DNA of 64,000 bases from Phycisphaerales bacterium UBA2402 (GCA_002343715.1 DDSA01000044.1:26548-90547); one strand, 5' to 3'. Positions 17,550 through 26,368 are shown, counted from the stretch's first letter. The notes: generated by a model from the sequence alone, not told the origin. Translations and numbers: made by a program.

Positions 17550-17651
17550 GACGGCTCTCCGAAAGAATAACTCGAAGGATCACTCACTTACCTTCTCTCG
17601 GCGGGGTTCTGTTCAGCGATCAACGGACAGTCAAGGCGCTTCGTTCTCATC

Positions 17652-18890
17652 ATGCAACAGGTGTACTCACCAAACTTGCCTAACGACGAGACCGGATCGA
17701 CCTTTGAATCGGCGATCAACGCTTCGTTCGGGCGCGTTCGTGCACGACTGCATGAGTGTCTGGCGTCCGCCGGCATCAACCCGTCCGAGTCTCAGGGACT
17801 GACACGACGCCTGGGCCTCAGCCGGAGCGTAGGCTGGAGATTCTCCAGGGTTGTGACGGTCGATGATCCGTACCAGGCGATGCAGCATCTTCCGAGCGGG
17901 GAAGGACTGCAGATTCTCGCGGCTTCGCTCCGCAGAGTCTCTGTACCAGGCACACTCGTGGAGTCGCTCGTCTCGGCCTACGCCGACTTTGAAACAGTCG
18001 TTCAGGCGCACATCGGCGACCGATCCGCGCTTGAACTTTTTCTCGACAGTCTGGCCGGTGCCGGGTCCGTCGATCGACTTGAAGCCAGCCGAAAGACTCT
18101 TTTCCGCGGCGGCAGCGCCGTATGGGGCATGCAAGCCAAGGCCCGCATCGCGCTGCACATTCTCGCCCCCAGCCGGAACAACCCGAGCAAGGTGGACATC
18201 GGGTTGGTGGGCGGCTTCATCGGTTTTCGTCGGCTTCGCCCCGGCGTCGCCTGGCCGTTCGCTCAACGCACGATCGTCGACGCGGCGGGCGCATCGATCG
18301 CACCGACCGAGGGCGTTGAACGCATCGGCGGCGCTGTTGAGGGCGACGAGTTGGGCCTGATCCGCGGCTTCTGCACACCAACCATGCCGCGTATTCAATC
18401 GCGGGCCACCCGAGCGGGTCTCGTCTACGTTTTCGACGATGGCCCGGTCGGCAATGCCGGCCTGTTCGATGTCTTCTCCGGCAGCGTGGTCCGAGCGGTC
18501 GCGGATCGATGGCGAACACCCCGGGAGTCGCACGCGGACATATCGACACCTTGCACAGCACCGGTGGAGTCACTGCAGTTCGACGTGCTGCTCCATAAGT
18601 CCCTGAACTTCGGGACCACACCCGAGGTGGTGCAGATCGCCCATGCCGCGGACGGTCAGGCGGAGTGGAACGGATACCGGCTGCCGCTCGAAGACCGCAT
18701 GACGATTCTCCGGGGATACCCGCTCTCCCTGGCGACGGCGCTGATGCCCCGATACGAGGAACTGGTCTTCGAGGTGCTCGCGCAGGTTGGTGGTTCCGTC
18801 CGAGAGTACGATGCATTCCGCCTGGTCCAGCGCTACCCGCCCATGAACACGAGCGTCATCGCCCGCTTCCCGCTGCCCTACCCGTCATGA
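17652..18890 (+). CDS. Uncharacterised protein with HTH-like N-terminus, head of the MCE operon
   Basis: 412 residues, no signal peptide or membrane helix. Residues about 25-70 look like a helix-turn-helix (GLTRRLGLSRSVGWRFSRVV) followed by a short conserved-looking LPSGEGLQIL stretch. The remainder has long alternating segments (VWGMQAKARIALHILAPS; VDIGLVGGFIGFRRLRPG; LQFDVLLHKSLNFG; YEELVFEVLAQVG). I recall a similar arrangement in other planctomycete hypothetical proteins but cannot name the family. Its stop overlaps the ATG of the MlaF-like ATPase (ATGA), so it is co-translated with the MCE transport genes and occupies the place where a permease gene would be expected. Function unknown; DNA binding is an inference. 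Confidence 0.75.
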   Translation: MQQVYSPNLPNDETGSTFESAINASFGRVRARLHECLASAGINPSESQGLTRRLGLSRSVGWRFSRVVTVDDPYQAMQHLPSGEGLQILAASLRRVSVPGTLVESLVSAYADFETVVQAHIGDRSALELFLDSLAGAGSVDRLEASRKTLFRGGSAVWGMQAKARIALHILAPSRNNPSKVDIGLVGGFIGFRRLRPGVAWPFAQRTIVDAAGASIAPTEGVERIGGAVEGDELGLIRGFCTPTMPRIQSRATRAGLVYVFDDGPVGNAGLFDVFSGSVVRAVADRWRTPRESHADISTPCTAPVESLQFDVLLHKSLNFGTTPEVVQIAHAADGQAEWNGYRLPLEDRMTILRGYPLSLATALMPRYEELVFEVLAQVGGSVREYDAFRLVQRYPPMNTSVIARFPLPYPS

Positions 18891-19660
18891 CGCAGACGCA
18901 CCCCATCATCCGCGTCGAATCGTTTCACGCTGCTTTTCAAGGGCGAACCGTACTCAAGGACGTCTCGTTCTCCGTTGAAAAGGGTGAGATCGTCGTCATC
19001 GCCGGAAACTCCGGCTGCGGCAAGAGCACTCTTCTGAGACACATGATCGGCCTGTACAAGCCCGCCGGCGGCCGGATCGAGATTTCCGGCATCAACGTCT
19101 CGACCGCCACCGGCGAGGATCGAAGGAGACTCCTGCGAACCTTCGGCGTAATGTACCAGTTGGGAGCGCTCTTCGGTTCCATGACGCTCGAGGAGAATGT
19201 CCGCCTCCCGCTGGATGAGTTCACATCCCTGCCGGAGGAGGCCAAGACCGAGATCGCACGGGCCAAACTCCGCCTCGTCGGACTCGGTCATGCGCTGGAC
19301 TTGCTCCCCAGCCAGATCTCGGGCGGGATGCAGAAGCGTGCCGCCATCGCCCGCGCCATCGCGCTCGACCCGCCCATCCTGTTCCTGGATGAACCGTCGG
19401 CGGGTCTGGATCCCATCATGTCCGCCGATCTGGACCGCCTGATCCTGGACCTGAGAGAATCGCTCGGCGTAACGTTCATCATCGTGACCCACGAACTGCC
19501 CAGTATCTTCGCCGTCGCCGATCGGTGCGTCGTGCTCAACGCCGACAAGAAGACCGTGGTCGCCAACGGCCCGCCCGCCGAACTGCGCGACGCCTGCCCC
19601 GATCCCTGGGTTCGCGACTTTCTCTCGCGCGCCGCCACCAACGCGGAGACCCCCGCGTGA
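18887..19660 (+). CDS. mlaF: MlaF-like ABC transporter ATPase (MCE lipid transport)
   Basis: 257 residues, the cytoplasmic ATPase of an MCE-type phospholipid or hydrophobic-compound transporter. Walker A is GNSGCGKST (about residues 42-50), the Q-loop is VMYQLGALFGSMTLEEN (a spacing characteristic of MlaF), the signature is ISGGMQKR, Walker B is ILFLDEPSAGLDP, and the switch histidine is in VTHELPS. The start ATG at 18887 is fixed by the 4-nt overlap with the upstream gene and the family N-terminus. It overlaps the downstream mlaD-like gene by GTGA. No MlaE-type permease gene lies in the operon. Confidence 0.92.
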   Translation: MTQTHPIIRVESFHAAFQGRTVLKDVSFSVEKGEIVVIAGNSGCGKSTLLRHMIGLYKPAGGRIEISGINVSTATGEDRRRLLRTFGVMYQLGALFGSMTLEENVRLPLDEFTSLPEEAKTEIARAKLRLVGLGHALDLLPSQISGGMQKRAAIARAIALDPPILFLDEPSAGLDPIMSADLDRLILDLRESLGVTFIIVTHELPSIFAVADRCVVLNADKKTVVANGPPAELRDACPDPWVRDFLSRAATNAETPA

Positions 19661-20739
19661 GCGAGCACGCCAACACGTTCAAAATCGGACTGTTCACCGT
19701 GGTCGCGTCGGGCCTCATCCTGACCGGCGTTACCGTGCTTGGCGCGGGCGCGTACTTTGAGCGGACCATCCCCATCGAGACCTACCTCACCGAGTCCGTG
19801 GACGGCCTGGATGTAGGTGCTCCCGTCAAGTTCCGCGGCGTTCGGGTGGGCCGGGTGAGCAGCATCGGCTTTGCCGGCGCGGTGTACAAGGTGCCTCCGG
19901 ACCAGCGGATGGAACGTGGCTACGTTCGGATCGTTGTCGAGATGAAGCATGATCAGTTTGACTTGGAGTTTGCTTCAGATCCCGAAGCCTCGCTCGCCAG
20001 AGCCATCGAAAGCGGTCTGCGTCTGCGGCTGACCTCGTCGGGGCTTGTCGGCCAAACATTCCTGGAGTTTGTGTTTCTCGGCGATGATGCGGGAGAACCG
20101 ATGACTCTCTCCTGGACGCCTGAATCGTTCTATGTCCCCTCATCGCAGAGCATCCGTGGTCAGATCACCAGCGCCGCCGAGCGGATCGCCAGGCAACTCG
20201 AGGAAGCGGATATCGCCGCCACGATCAAAGGCATTGGTTCGTTGGCCGCCAATCTCGACCGCAAAGTCGGCGAGTTGGACATCGGCACGCTTCAGAAGGA
20301 CGCCGACCAGCTCTTGAAGGGTTTGCGTCAGAACAGCGAACGCGTGCAGGCCATCCTAAGCAATCCGGCGATCGATGAAGCCATCGCGGGTGCCGGCGGA
20401 CTGAAGCAGATGCCCGAAACCGTCGAGCACATCCGTCGGGCCGCGGCGGGCATCGACCAGATCATCAACTCCGACGACACCAAGGCGATGATCGCCAACC
20501 TCGGTACCACCATGCAGGCTGCGGCCCCCGCGACGGACCAGCTCCGGCTGCTGCTGACACGCATCGACAGGCTCATCGCCCAGCAACAGGCCGATATCGA
20601 GGGGCTCCTCTCATCGCTGCGCGATGCGGCGCAGAATATCCAGGAACTCTCCGAGGACGCGAAAGAGAACCCATCGCGCATCCTCTTCGGCCGTCCGCCC
20701 GCCCGAGACGCCGCGCCCACAAAGGGAGGTAAGAAGTGA
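19657..20739 (+). CDS. mlaD: MlaD-like MCE-domain substrate-binding protein
   Basis: 360 residues from a GTG that overlaps the stop of the ATPase gene. One N-terminal membrane helix (IGLFTVVASGLILTGVTVL, about residues 9-30) anchors it in the inner membrane. The MCE beta-barrel follows (DGLDVGAPVKFRGVRVGRVS; ESGLRLRLTSSGLVGQTFLEF), then a long helical and coiled-coil region (about residues 165-345), which in this family forms or packs against the hexameric channel. It ends in a short Lys-rich tail. It binds lipids in transit between membranes; transport direction is not deducible. Confidence 0.92.
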   Translation: MSEHANTFKIGLFTVVASGLILTGVTVLGAGAYFERTIPIETYLTESVDGLDVGAPVKFRGVRVGRVSSIGFAGAVYKVPPDQRMERGYVRIVVEMKHDQFDLEFASDPEASLARAIESGLRLRLTSSGLVGQTFLEFVFLGDDAGEPMTLSWTPESFYVPSSQSIRGQITSAAERIARQLEEADIAATIKGIGSLAANLDRKVGELDIGTLQKDADQLLKGLRQNSERVQAILSNPAIDEAIAGAGGLKQMPETVEHIRRAAAGIDQIINSDDTKAMIANLGTTMQAAAPATDQLRLLLTRIDRLIAQQQADIEGLLSSLRDAAQNIQELSEDAKENPSRILFGRPPARDAAPTKGGKK

Positions 20740-21386
20740 ACACCCAGACTTTCAACCGCCCGACAACCCCGCGAGTCGCGAACGCTCGCGCGGTCTGTGC
20801 TTTGATCGCGTGTGGGTTTGTATCCGCCGCCTGCTCTCTGAGCCAGCCCTACCCGGCGAAGGGTAATTTCACCATCAATCCTCCGTCACCGACCGGCTCA
20901 TCGAAGCCGGACTCCGCGCCTGAGTGCATCCAGATCGACCCGGTGAGTGTGGCACCGCCGTACGGGCAGCAGTCGTTCGTGTACCGCGTCGGCGACAACC
21001 AGTTTCAGACCGATTACTACAACCAGTTTATTTCGCCACCGAATCGTCTCCTGACCGGCGCAACGGTCGAAGGACTGGCACGACGGTCCTCCGCAACGAC
21101 CGTCCTTGAACCGTCATCCACAGCGGGTTGCGCCTTGCGGCTCGAGGTTCATATCACCGACCTGTACGCCGATCTTCGCCCGGGGCGGAACCTGGCCATC
21201 ATCCGTGCCCGTTTCATGCTGCTCCGCGATACACCCGGCACCACCACCGTGCTCGGCGATTGGTCGCTCGAGAGCGCCGAGCCGCTGTTGTCACCCGATC
21301 CGCCCGACATCGCCGCGGCGTACGGACGGGGCTACAGCGCCATCCTCTCACGGCTCGCCAAGCAACTCGCCGCGGTACAACCCTGA
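20736..21386 (+). CDS. ABC-transport auxiliary lipoprotein (PqiC/DUF330-like)
   Basis: 216 residues starting with a GTG that overlaps the mlaD-like stop (GTGA). The signal peptide ends in a lipobox (FVSAACSLSQP, Cys about residue 33). The rest has the features of the PqiC/ABC-auxiliary lipoprotein family: IQIDPVSVAPPYGQQSFVYRVGDNQFQTDY near the start, split here by proline-rich stretches, then the LRLEVHITDLYADL strand and a closing GYSAILSRLAKQLA helix. It is the outer-membrane-facing component of the MCE system. The operon order ATPase - MCE - lipoprotein matches Pqi/Mla-like sets elsewhere, but with no permease. Confidence 0.82.
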   Translation: MNTQTFNRPTTPRVANARAVCALIACGFVSAACSLSQPYPAKGNFTINPPSPTGSSKPDSAPECIQIDPVSVAPPYGQQSFVYRVGDNQFQTDYYNQFISPPNRLLTGATVEGLARRSSATTVLEPSSTAGCALRLEVHITDLYADLRPGRNLAIIRARFMLLRDTPGTTTVLGDWSLESAEPLLSPDPPDIAAAYGRGYSAILSRLAKQLAAVQP

Positions 21387-21393
21387 GATTCTG

Positions 21394-22653
21394 ATGCCAT
21401 CGCTCGCGGACATTCGTTCACGTTTTCCATCGCTCTCCGGGTCAACAGTTTTTCTCGATAACGCGGGCGGGTCTCAACTGCCCGGCTGCGTTATCGACGC
21501 GGCGGGGGCGTACCTTCGTGAGTCGTACGTGCAACTCGGCGCGGATTACGAAGTCTCTCGAAGAGCCACATCAATCGTTACTTCCGCCCATGTCTTCGTC
21601 GAGACATTCCTGAACGCACGCGGCCCCACCCACGATCTCGGCCGCGTCGTCCTTGCATCGTCCACTTCATTGCTCTGCCACATCCTCGCGTGGGCCTACG
21701 CCGAATCACGCGCCGCCCACCCCCAAGGACGAAGGAACCGCATCTTCGTCAGCACGGCGGGGCACGAATCGAACATCGGGCCGTGGATGCGCCTTGCGGC
21801 CCGAGGCTTCGAGGTAATCCCCTGGAAGCCTGCCCAGAACGGCAACGGCGATTGGGATCTGAACCTGTCCGGCCTGCGGGCAATGCTCGATGATCAAACG
21901 CTGCTCGTCGCGTTCCCCCACGTCTCCAATATCCTGGGCGACATCTGGGACGCGGCGGAAGCCGTCAGGCTGGCGAAGGCCGCGGGTGCTCGCACGCTGA
22001 TCGACGGTGTGGCCTACGCGCCCCACCGTGCGCCCGATGTCGCGGCCCTCGGGTGTGATTGGTACGTCTATTCACTCTACAAAGTCTTCGGCCCGCACAT
22101 GGCGGCGCTCTACGGCTCGCACGAGGCCTTCGCAGAGCTCCAAGGCCCCAACCACTACTTCATCCGCAACGACGATGTCCCGTACAAGTTTGAACTCGGC
22201 GGCGTCAATCACGAGGGCGCGGCGATGATCGTCGGGGCCGCGGACTATTACCGATTTCTCGCAGAGCAGCCCGCCGTGGCCGGAACGCCCCCGCGCGACA
22301 TCTTCTCGCGCGCGTTCGCGGTTGTCGAGCGACTCGAAACCGAACTCCAGGCGCACCTGATCGGCAACCTGCTGCGGATCAACGGGCTGCGACTCTGGGG
22401 GCGGACCTCCTCCGGCCCCGAGCGTGTCCCCACCGTCAGTTTCACACTTCAAGGACTCGCATCACGCGATATCGCCGTCGCCCTCAACGCCCGCGGATTG
22501 GGCGTTCGCTACGGACACTTCTACAGCAAGCGCCTCATCGAAGACATCGGACTCGATCCCGACGACGGGGTCATCCGCGCCAGCCCGATCCATTACAACT
22601 CGCACGAAGAAATCGATCGGTTACTCGATGAACTGCGGCGCGTGTTGAGATGA
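21394..22653 (+). CDS. Class V aminotransferase / cysteine desulfurase-like enzyme
   Basis: 419 residues, cytoplasmic PLP enzyme of fold type I, class V. The N-terminal substrate-site motif is VFLDNAGGSQLP; the PLP-aspartate region is ARTLIDGVAYAPH; and the Schiff-base lysine lies in DWYVYSLYKVFGPHMAALYG. It is closest to the subgroup that carries out cysteine desulfurase-like or selenocysteine lyase-like reactions without a sulfur-carrier partner; no IscU or SufE gene is present, so a direct Fe-S role is not implied. The gene begins 7 bp after the MCE lipoprotein gene and may be the last member of that operon. Its 3' end overlaps the convergent glycosyltransferase gene by 33 nt. Confidence 0.88.
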   Translation: MPSLADIRSRFPSLSGSTVFLDNAGGSQLPGCVIDAAGAYLRESYVQLGADYEVSRRATSIVTSAHVFVETFLNARGPTHDLGRVVLASSTSLLCHILAWAYAESRAAHPQGRRNRIFVSTAGHESNIGPWMRLAARGFEVIPWKPAQNGNGDWDLNLSGLRAMLDDQTLLVAFPHVSNILGDIWDAAEAVRLAKAAGARTLIDGVAYAPHRAPDVAALGCDWYVYSLYKVFGPHMAALYGSHEAFAELQGPNHYFIRNDDVPYKFELGGVNHEGAAMIVGAADYYRFLAEQPAVAGTPPRDIFSRAFAVVERLETELQAHLIGNLLRINGLRLWGRTSSGPERVPTVSFTLQGLASRDIAVALNARGLGVRYGHFYSKRLIEDIGLDPDDGVIRASPIHYNSHEEIDRLLDELRRVLR

Positions 22654-23910
22654 GGCGACCGCCTCGACCTCGTCCGCCGCGGCGGCGGCCCCGTCCTCGG
22701 CACGGATCCGTCGCCCCAACGCCTCTGCCCGTTCCGCGATGGCGTCAGACTCCAGCACCCGCCGCATCGCCGCGCACAGCCCTTCGATGCTCAGCCTGTG
22801 CGTGTGGAGCGTCACCGATGTGCCCAGCAGTTTCGCCCGCCGGGCGTTATCGAACTCATCGTTGGCAAAGGGCACGATGACCGTGGGAACCCCAGCCCGA
22901 AGGCACTGACCCGTTGTTCCCACCCCTCCATGATGCACCACCGCCGCGGCACGTTGCAGCACGAGCGAGAAGGGCGCGTAGGGCACCGCCTGGACTTCCG
23001 GCGGCAGGCGGCGGGGCGCGTACTCGGCCTTTCCCGTCAACAGCAGTCCGCGACGTCCGAGACGCCGGCACACCTCCGCCGCGGTGTCATAGAACCCGGC
23101 GTGATGATGCACCACGCTGGTGCCGAGTGTGAACACCAGTGGAGACTCTCCTGATGATCCGCAGTCATCGAGAAAGGCCCCCAACTTATCGTGCCCGGCT
23201 TTGTGCCCTGCCGCGGCATCGAAGAACGCAAAGCCGCAGATCCGCCCGGATGCTGGGTCGCCCTCCTGCGGGCCTCGAAAGTGCGCGGACCACAGACCCA
23301 GCACACGAGATGCGGGAAGGGTCTCGGCCTTGAACTGATCCGACGCGGGCGGCAGGCCGAGGGCTCGCCGTTCCCGGTTGAGGGCGCGGTCGAACATGAA
23401 GCGCATCACCCAGCGCCCCAGTCGAATCCGCAGCCTCGCTACCCAGAGCGGGGGTTGCTCCCACTGCCAACTCCTGTACACGACCCTGTCGCGTGGGTTC
23501 AGCCAGAAGATCGGCGCCAGCACGCCGGTGATGCAGGGGACCCCTTCTCGCTCGCAGACCCACCTGCTGCCGAGGCTGATGTGATGGCGGAGCACGACAT
23601 CGGGCCTGAACTCGCGGATGGCCGCGAGTGTCGCATCGAACGTGGGCCTTACCGTTTCGCCGATCAACTCGCGGATGATGAGGCCGGGGCTGCGGCTCTG
23701 GTTCGCCAGGTCGGGGTGGTGCAGCACGCGAAGGAACTGCTCCTCGGTCCCGAGCGGCCGGTAGCCCAGGCCCTCGGCCCGCACGCGCTGCTCGTAGTGC
23801 GGGTTCACCAGCATCTCCACCGCGTGACCCCGCCGCAGCAGTTCACGCCCCACCGCGATGTACGGATGGATGTCCCCCGAGGAACCGATGGTGGTGATGA
23901 GGACCCGCAC
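22621..23910 (-). CDS. GT1/MGT-family glycosyltransferase
   Basis: 429 residues from a GTG. Two Rossmann domains of GT-B type are visible. The N-terminal acceptor domain has VLITTIGSSGDIHPYIAVGREL, typical of sterol/macrolide glucosyltransferases. The C-terminal donor domain has the UDP-sugar signature VVHHGGVGTTGQCLRAGVP then VIVPFANDEFDNARR. It transfers a sugar to a lipid or small-molecule acceptor in the cytoplasm. The 3' end overlaps the class V aminotransferase gene tail to tail by 33 nt. It lies 9 bp downstream of rsmD on the same strand and is likely co-transcribed with it. Confidence 0.9.
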   Translation of the reverse strand: MRVLITTIGSSGDIHPYIAVGRELLRRGHAVEMLVNPHYEQRVRAEGLGYRPLGTEEQFLRVLHHPDLANQSRSPGLIIRELIGETVRPTFDATLAAIREFRPDVVLRHHISLGSRWVCEREGVPCITGVLAPIFWLNPRDRVVYRSWQWEQPPLWVARLRIRLGRWVMRFMFDRALNRERRALGLPPASDQFKAETLPASRVLGLWSAHFRGPQEGDPASGRICGFAFFDAAAGHKAGHDKLGAFLDDCGSSGESPLVFTLGTSVVHHHAGFYDTAAEVCRRLGRRGLLLTGKAEYAPRRLPPEVQAVPYAPFSLVLQRAAAVVHHGGVGTTGQCLRAGVPTVIVPFANDEFDNARRAKLLGTSVTLHTHRLSIEGLCAAMRRVLESDAIAERAEALGRRIRAEDGAAAAADEVEAVASSQHAPQFIE

Positions 23911-23919
23911 GGTGAATAC

Positions 23920-24708
23920 TCAACGATTGACCCGGCGTGCGTACAGGTGCAGCGCCATGGTCTTGTATTCATGGGTCTCCGGCCCCACCGCGTTGGGCAG
24001 GGTGAGGTCCGCCGGCACGGGTTGGGGCCGGGGAGCCTCCGGCTCCGGCTGCGCCACCGAATCCTCCATGTCCGCTTCTTCGTCTCCGAGATGTTCCGCC
24101 GCTCTGCGAGGGTCCATGGCGTCGGCGTATCGCCGCCAACTCCGCCCCTTCTTCACGCGGCTGCGCTTGTCCTTGCGGGTCACTTCTCTCGCATCCGGGT
24201 GGCCCGGCGATGCGGCCGCCTCCAAAAACATGGGCCAGGGCGTGCGAAGCACGGCGAAACCGTCCGGCAGCAGAAGATCGACCAGCGCCGCCAACTGCGA
24301 CATGACCCGCCGGAATCCCAGCGGCTCCCTGATGAGCGGGTACGGGGGATCCAGGAACGCCAGTTTCAAAGGCCGGGGCGCACGGGCCAGCGCCCCCGCA
24401 CCGAGGGCATCACCCGCGAAGACCTCGCACCGATCGCCGCACCCGAGCATTTCGACATTGTGACGCAGCAGTTGCACGATGTGCTTGTCCTGCTCCACCA
24501 GCACGCAGGAAGCCGCTCCTCGGCTCACCGCCTCTAGCCCGATCGACCCCGTCCCCGCAAACCCGTCGAAGACCGCGGCACCTTCACAGTGCCCTCGCAA
24601 CAAGCCAAAGAGCGACTCACGCACACGGTCGGGCATCGGGCGGGTCGTCTCGGCATCAGCGGGTGTATACAGGCGTCGGCTGCGAAACTCTCCGGCGATA
24701 ATGCGCAT
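23920..24708 (-). CDS. rsmD: 16S rRNA (guanine966-N2)-methyltransferase RsmD with C-terminal insertion
   Basis: 262 residues; methylates G966 of 16S rRNA using S-adenosylmethionine. Conserved parts: MRIIAGEFRSRRL at the start, TRPMPDRVRESLFGLL, the SAM loop FDGFAGTGSIGLEAVSRGA and the catalytic DPPY motif (LAFLDPPYPL). RsmD is commonly about 190 residues. Here the last third carries a charged, proline-rich insertion (DKRSRVKKGRSWRRYADAMD then EEADMEDSVAQPEPEAP) before the final KTMALHLYARRVN strand. The ATG at 24708 is chosen over 24756 because the family begins there and a TACCCT box lies 7 nt upstream. Confidence 0.9.
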   Translation of the reverse strand: MRIIAGEFRSRRLYTPADAETTRPMPDRVRESLFGLLRGHCEGAAVFDGFAGTGSIGLEAVSRGAASCVLVEQDKHIVQLLRHNVEMLGCGDRCEVFAGDALGAGALARAPRPLKLAFLDPPYPLIREPLGFRRVMSQLAALVDLLLPDGFAVLRTPWPMFLEAAASPGHPDAREVTRKDKRSRVKKGRSWRRYADAMDPRRAAEHLGDEEADMEDSVAQPEPEAPRPQPVPADLTLPNAVGPETHEYKTMALHLYARRVNR

Positions 24709-24715
24709 CGCGGGG

Positions 24716-24721
24716 AGGGTA
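24716..24721 (-). promoter_or_regulatory. TACCCT -10-like box of rsmD
   Basis: TACCCT on the reverse strand, 7 nt before ATG 24708, no Shine-Dalgarno. Confidence 0.4.
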
Positions 24722-25040
24722 TGACGCGGAGAAAGACACTTTCTCGGAACAGCCAACGAGTTGCCGCAGGTTCAATTCCGAGAAGTGCCGGGGGTATAGC
24801 ACTCACAACCGACATCCGGGCAATTATTCCGTACCGTTTGCGTTGCCGTTTCACACCATAACGCCTTGATCCCCCACAGAATATCGAACTATCGTGGAGA
24901 TCGCAACTCCGTTCATGCCGGTACGGTACTGCACTCTGCGAAGGGTTCCCGAGGGGTTTCCGCTACGAATCCGGGATAGACCGGGTTACACCAAGTACAC
25001 CACCAGTTCGACCCGAGTCTGTCGGCTTCGCGAACAAGAC
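24722..25040. other. Gene-free stretch, more AT-rich than its surroundings
   Basis: About 320 bp between rsmD and the AlbA_2 gene with no convincing reading frame, tRNA-like fold or repeat. It marks the left edge of the AT-richer segment that runs to tRNA-Met. Confidence 0.5.
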
Positions 25041-25056
25041 TACTTTACTGTGGAGG
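25041..25056 (+). promoter_or_regulatory. -10-like TACTTT and Shine-Dalgarno of the AlbA_2 gene
   Basis: TACTTT at 25041-25046 and GGAGG at 25052-25056, 6 nt before ATG 25063. The two are closer together than a normal transcript would allow, so the hexamer may be chance; the ribosome site is clear. Confidence 0.4.
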
Positions 25057-25062
25057 TCCGGC

Positions 25063-26016
25063 ATGGATGACGTGAATCAACCGCTCCGCGAACTCTTCGA
25101 CAAAATCGACGCCAACGCACTCGGCGCAATGAAGGATCGCCGCGAGGAAGAATCCCTCAACCTCGATTTCAAACGGATGGATCCCTCTGGCGAACCGACC
25201 GCCGACGACAAGAAGAACCTCCGCGAGGCGATCTCCGGGTACGCCAACGCTGCGGGTGGGATCATCCTGTGGGGCGTCGAGTCGAAAGCACCCGAGGACC
25301 GCCGCGACCGAAGCCGGTTCCAAAGCCTCATCCCGCTGACGGACGGGGATCGCGCCGTCGTCCGCTTCCAGGAGTTGACCGCGACCGCGACACAACCGCC
25401 GGTGAGCGGAGTTGTCCACAAGGCGATTGCCGTCGCAGGCGGGTTCGTGGTGAAGACGTTCGTCCCCGCGAGCGACGGCGGTCCTCACCGCACGAACGAA
25501 GAGAAAGGGCAGTATTTCCGTCGGTATGCGGACGCCTTCCGCCCAATGCAGCACCACGAGATCGCGGACATGTTCGGGCGTCGGGCCCAGCCGCGCCTTG
25601 AACTCGTCACGGCAGGAATGCAGTTCAATCAGTTCTTCGGACCCGGACGCCCTCGAGTGACAACGATCCTCGTAGGACTTCGGAACACGGGTCGCGCGGT
25701 CGCGAGGTTCCCCAAACTCGTCATCGTCCCTACCGAAGGGACTGTCGAACCGTGGGAGTACGGGATCGACGGGAATGGGAGGACCGGGCTTCCGCGTAGT
25801 CCTCGCTCGCCCGGATCAAATGACTATCACTTCGTCGGTTCTGCGAACGAAGTGATCCACCCGGAAAGCACGCTCGAAGTGTCGAAGTTTGGACTTGAAC
25901 CGTCTCCCGGCGGAGGGGTCTCGTTCGAATACAAGATTTACGCCGACGTAATGAGGTTCGTCGAAGGGACGCAGAAGTTCTCTGCTGACGATCTGAAAGA
26001 ACCACCGAAACTATAG
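25063..26016 (+). CDS. AlbA_2 / Schlafen-like domain protein
   Basis: 317 residues. The N-terminal 170 residues carry the AlbA_2 (Schlafen-type, putative DNA- or nucleotide-binding) signature: EEESLNLDFKRMDPSGE (about residues 28-45) and LREAISGYANAAGGIILWGV (about residues 55-75). The C-terminal half is beta-rich with no recognised domain (LELVTAGMQFNQFF; TTILVGLRNTGRAVARFPK). AlbA_2 proteins occur in mobile and defence-type contexts, sometimes as stand-alone effectors, but a function is not established. The gene has its own GGAGG ribosome site and is isolated by gene-free, AT-richer DNA on both sides, with tRNA-Met 353 bp downstream. Acquisition by transfer is an inference. Confidence 0.85.
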   Translation: MDDVNQPLRELFDKIDANALGAMKDRREEESLNLDFKRMDPSGEPTADDKKNLREAISGYANAAGGIILWGVESKAPEDRRDRSRFQSLIPLTDGDRAVVRFQELTATATQPPVSGVVHKAIAVAGGFVVKTFVPASDGGPHRTNEEKGQYFRRYADAFRPMQHHEIADMFGRRAQPRLELVTAGMQFNQFFGPGRPRVTTILVGLRNTGRAVARFPKLVIVPTEGTVEPWEYGIDGNGRTGLPRSPRSPGSNDYHFVGSANEVIHPESTLEVSKFGLEPSPGGGVSFEYKIYADVMRFVEGTQKFSADDLKEPPKL

Positions 26017-26316
26017 CGAAACGATTTAATTATCTACTGTTGTGCGTACAACAGCACCGAAACTGGAAGCCGACAACATCCGTTCATCCCCAGGGAGTTG
26101 AGTGGATAATTCCCAGCGCGACATCTGGGCGAGCCTTAATATCCATAGATTTCGAACCGTGGTCACATGCGATAAAAGCGACAACAGAAAGAAACGTACG
26201 CGTCTGAACCCTGTTCGTGGGGACGCCGATTTTAGGAAGAAATGCCAGGCGCGAGTTTCCTAGCCGAAGTCCTGTACCAGTACAGGACTCCGTGCTTCGG
26301 AACCTCATCTACCCAT
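26017..26316. other. Gene-free segment with two inverted repeats, next to tRNA-Met
   Basis: Noticeably AT-richer than the rest of the window and without a convincing gene. It contains a 7-bp stem with 4-nt loop (26037-26054, CTGTTGT/ACAACAG) just after the AlbA_2 stop. It also holds a perfect 10-bp inverted repeat with a 2-nt centre (26268-26289, AGTCCTGTAC/GTACAGGACT). The repeats could be a weak terminator and a protein-binding or recombination site; neither is proven. Confidence 0.45.
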
Positions 26317-26345
26317 AAAAAAAAGTCTCGCGGTAAATGCCGCGA
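26317..26345 (-). terminator. Rho-independent terminator of tRNA-Met
   Basis: Read on the reverse strand: stem TCGCGG / CCGCGA with a 6-nt loop (26328-26345), then 3 nt and a run of eight T (complement of the A-run 26317-26324). It lies 24 bp downstream of the tRNA 3' end. Confidence 0.75.
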
Positions 26346-26368
26346 TCGGCTGCATGTGCGAAACGAAG

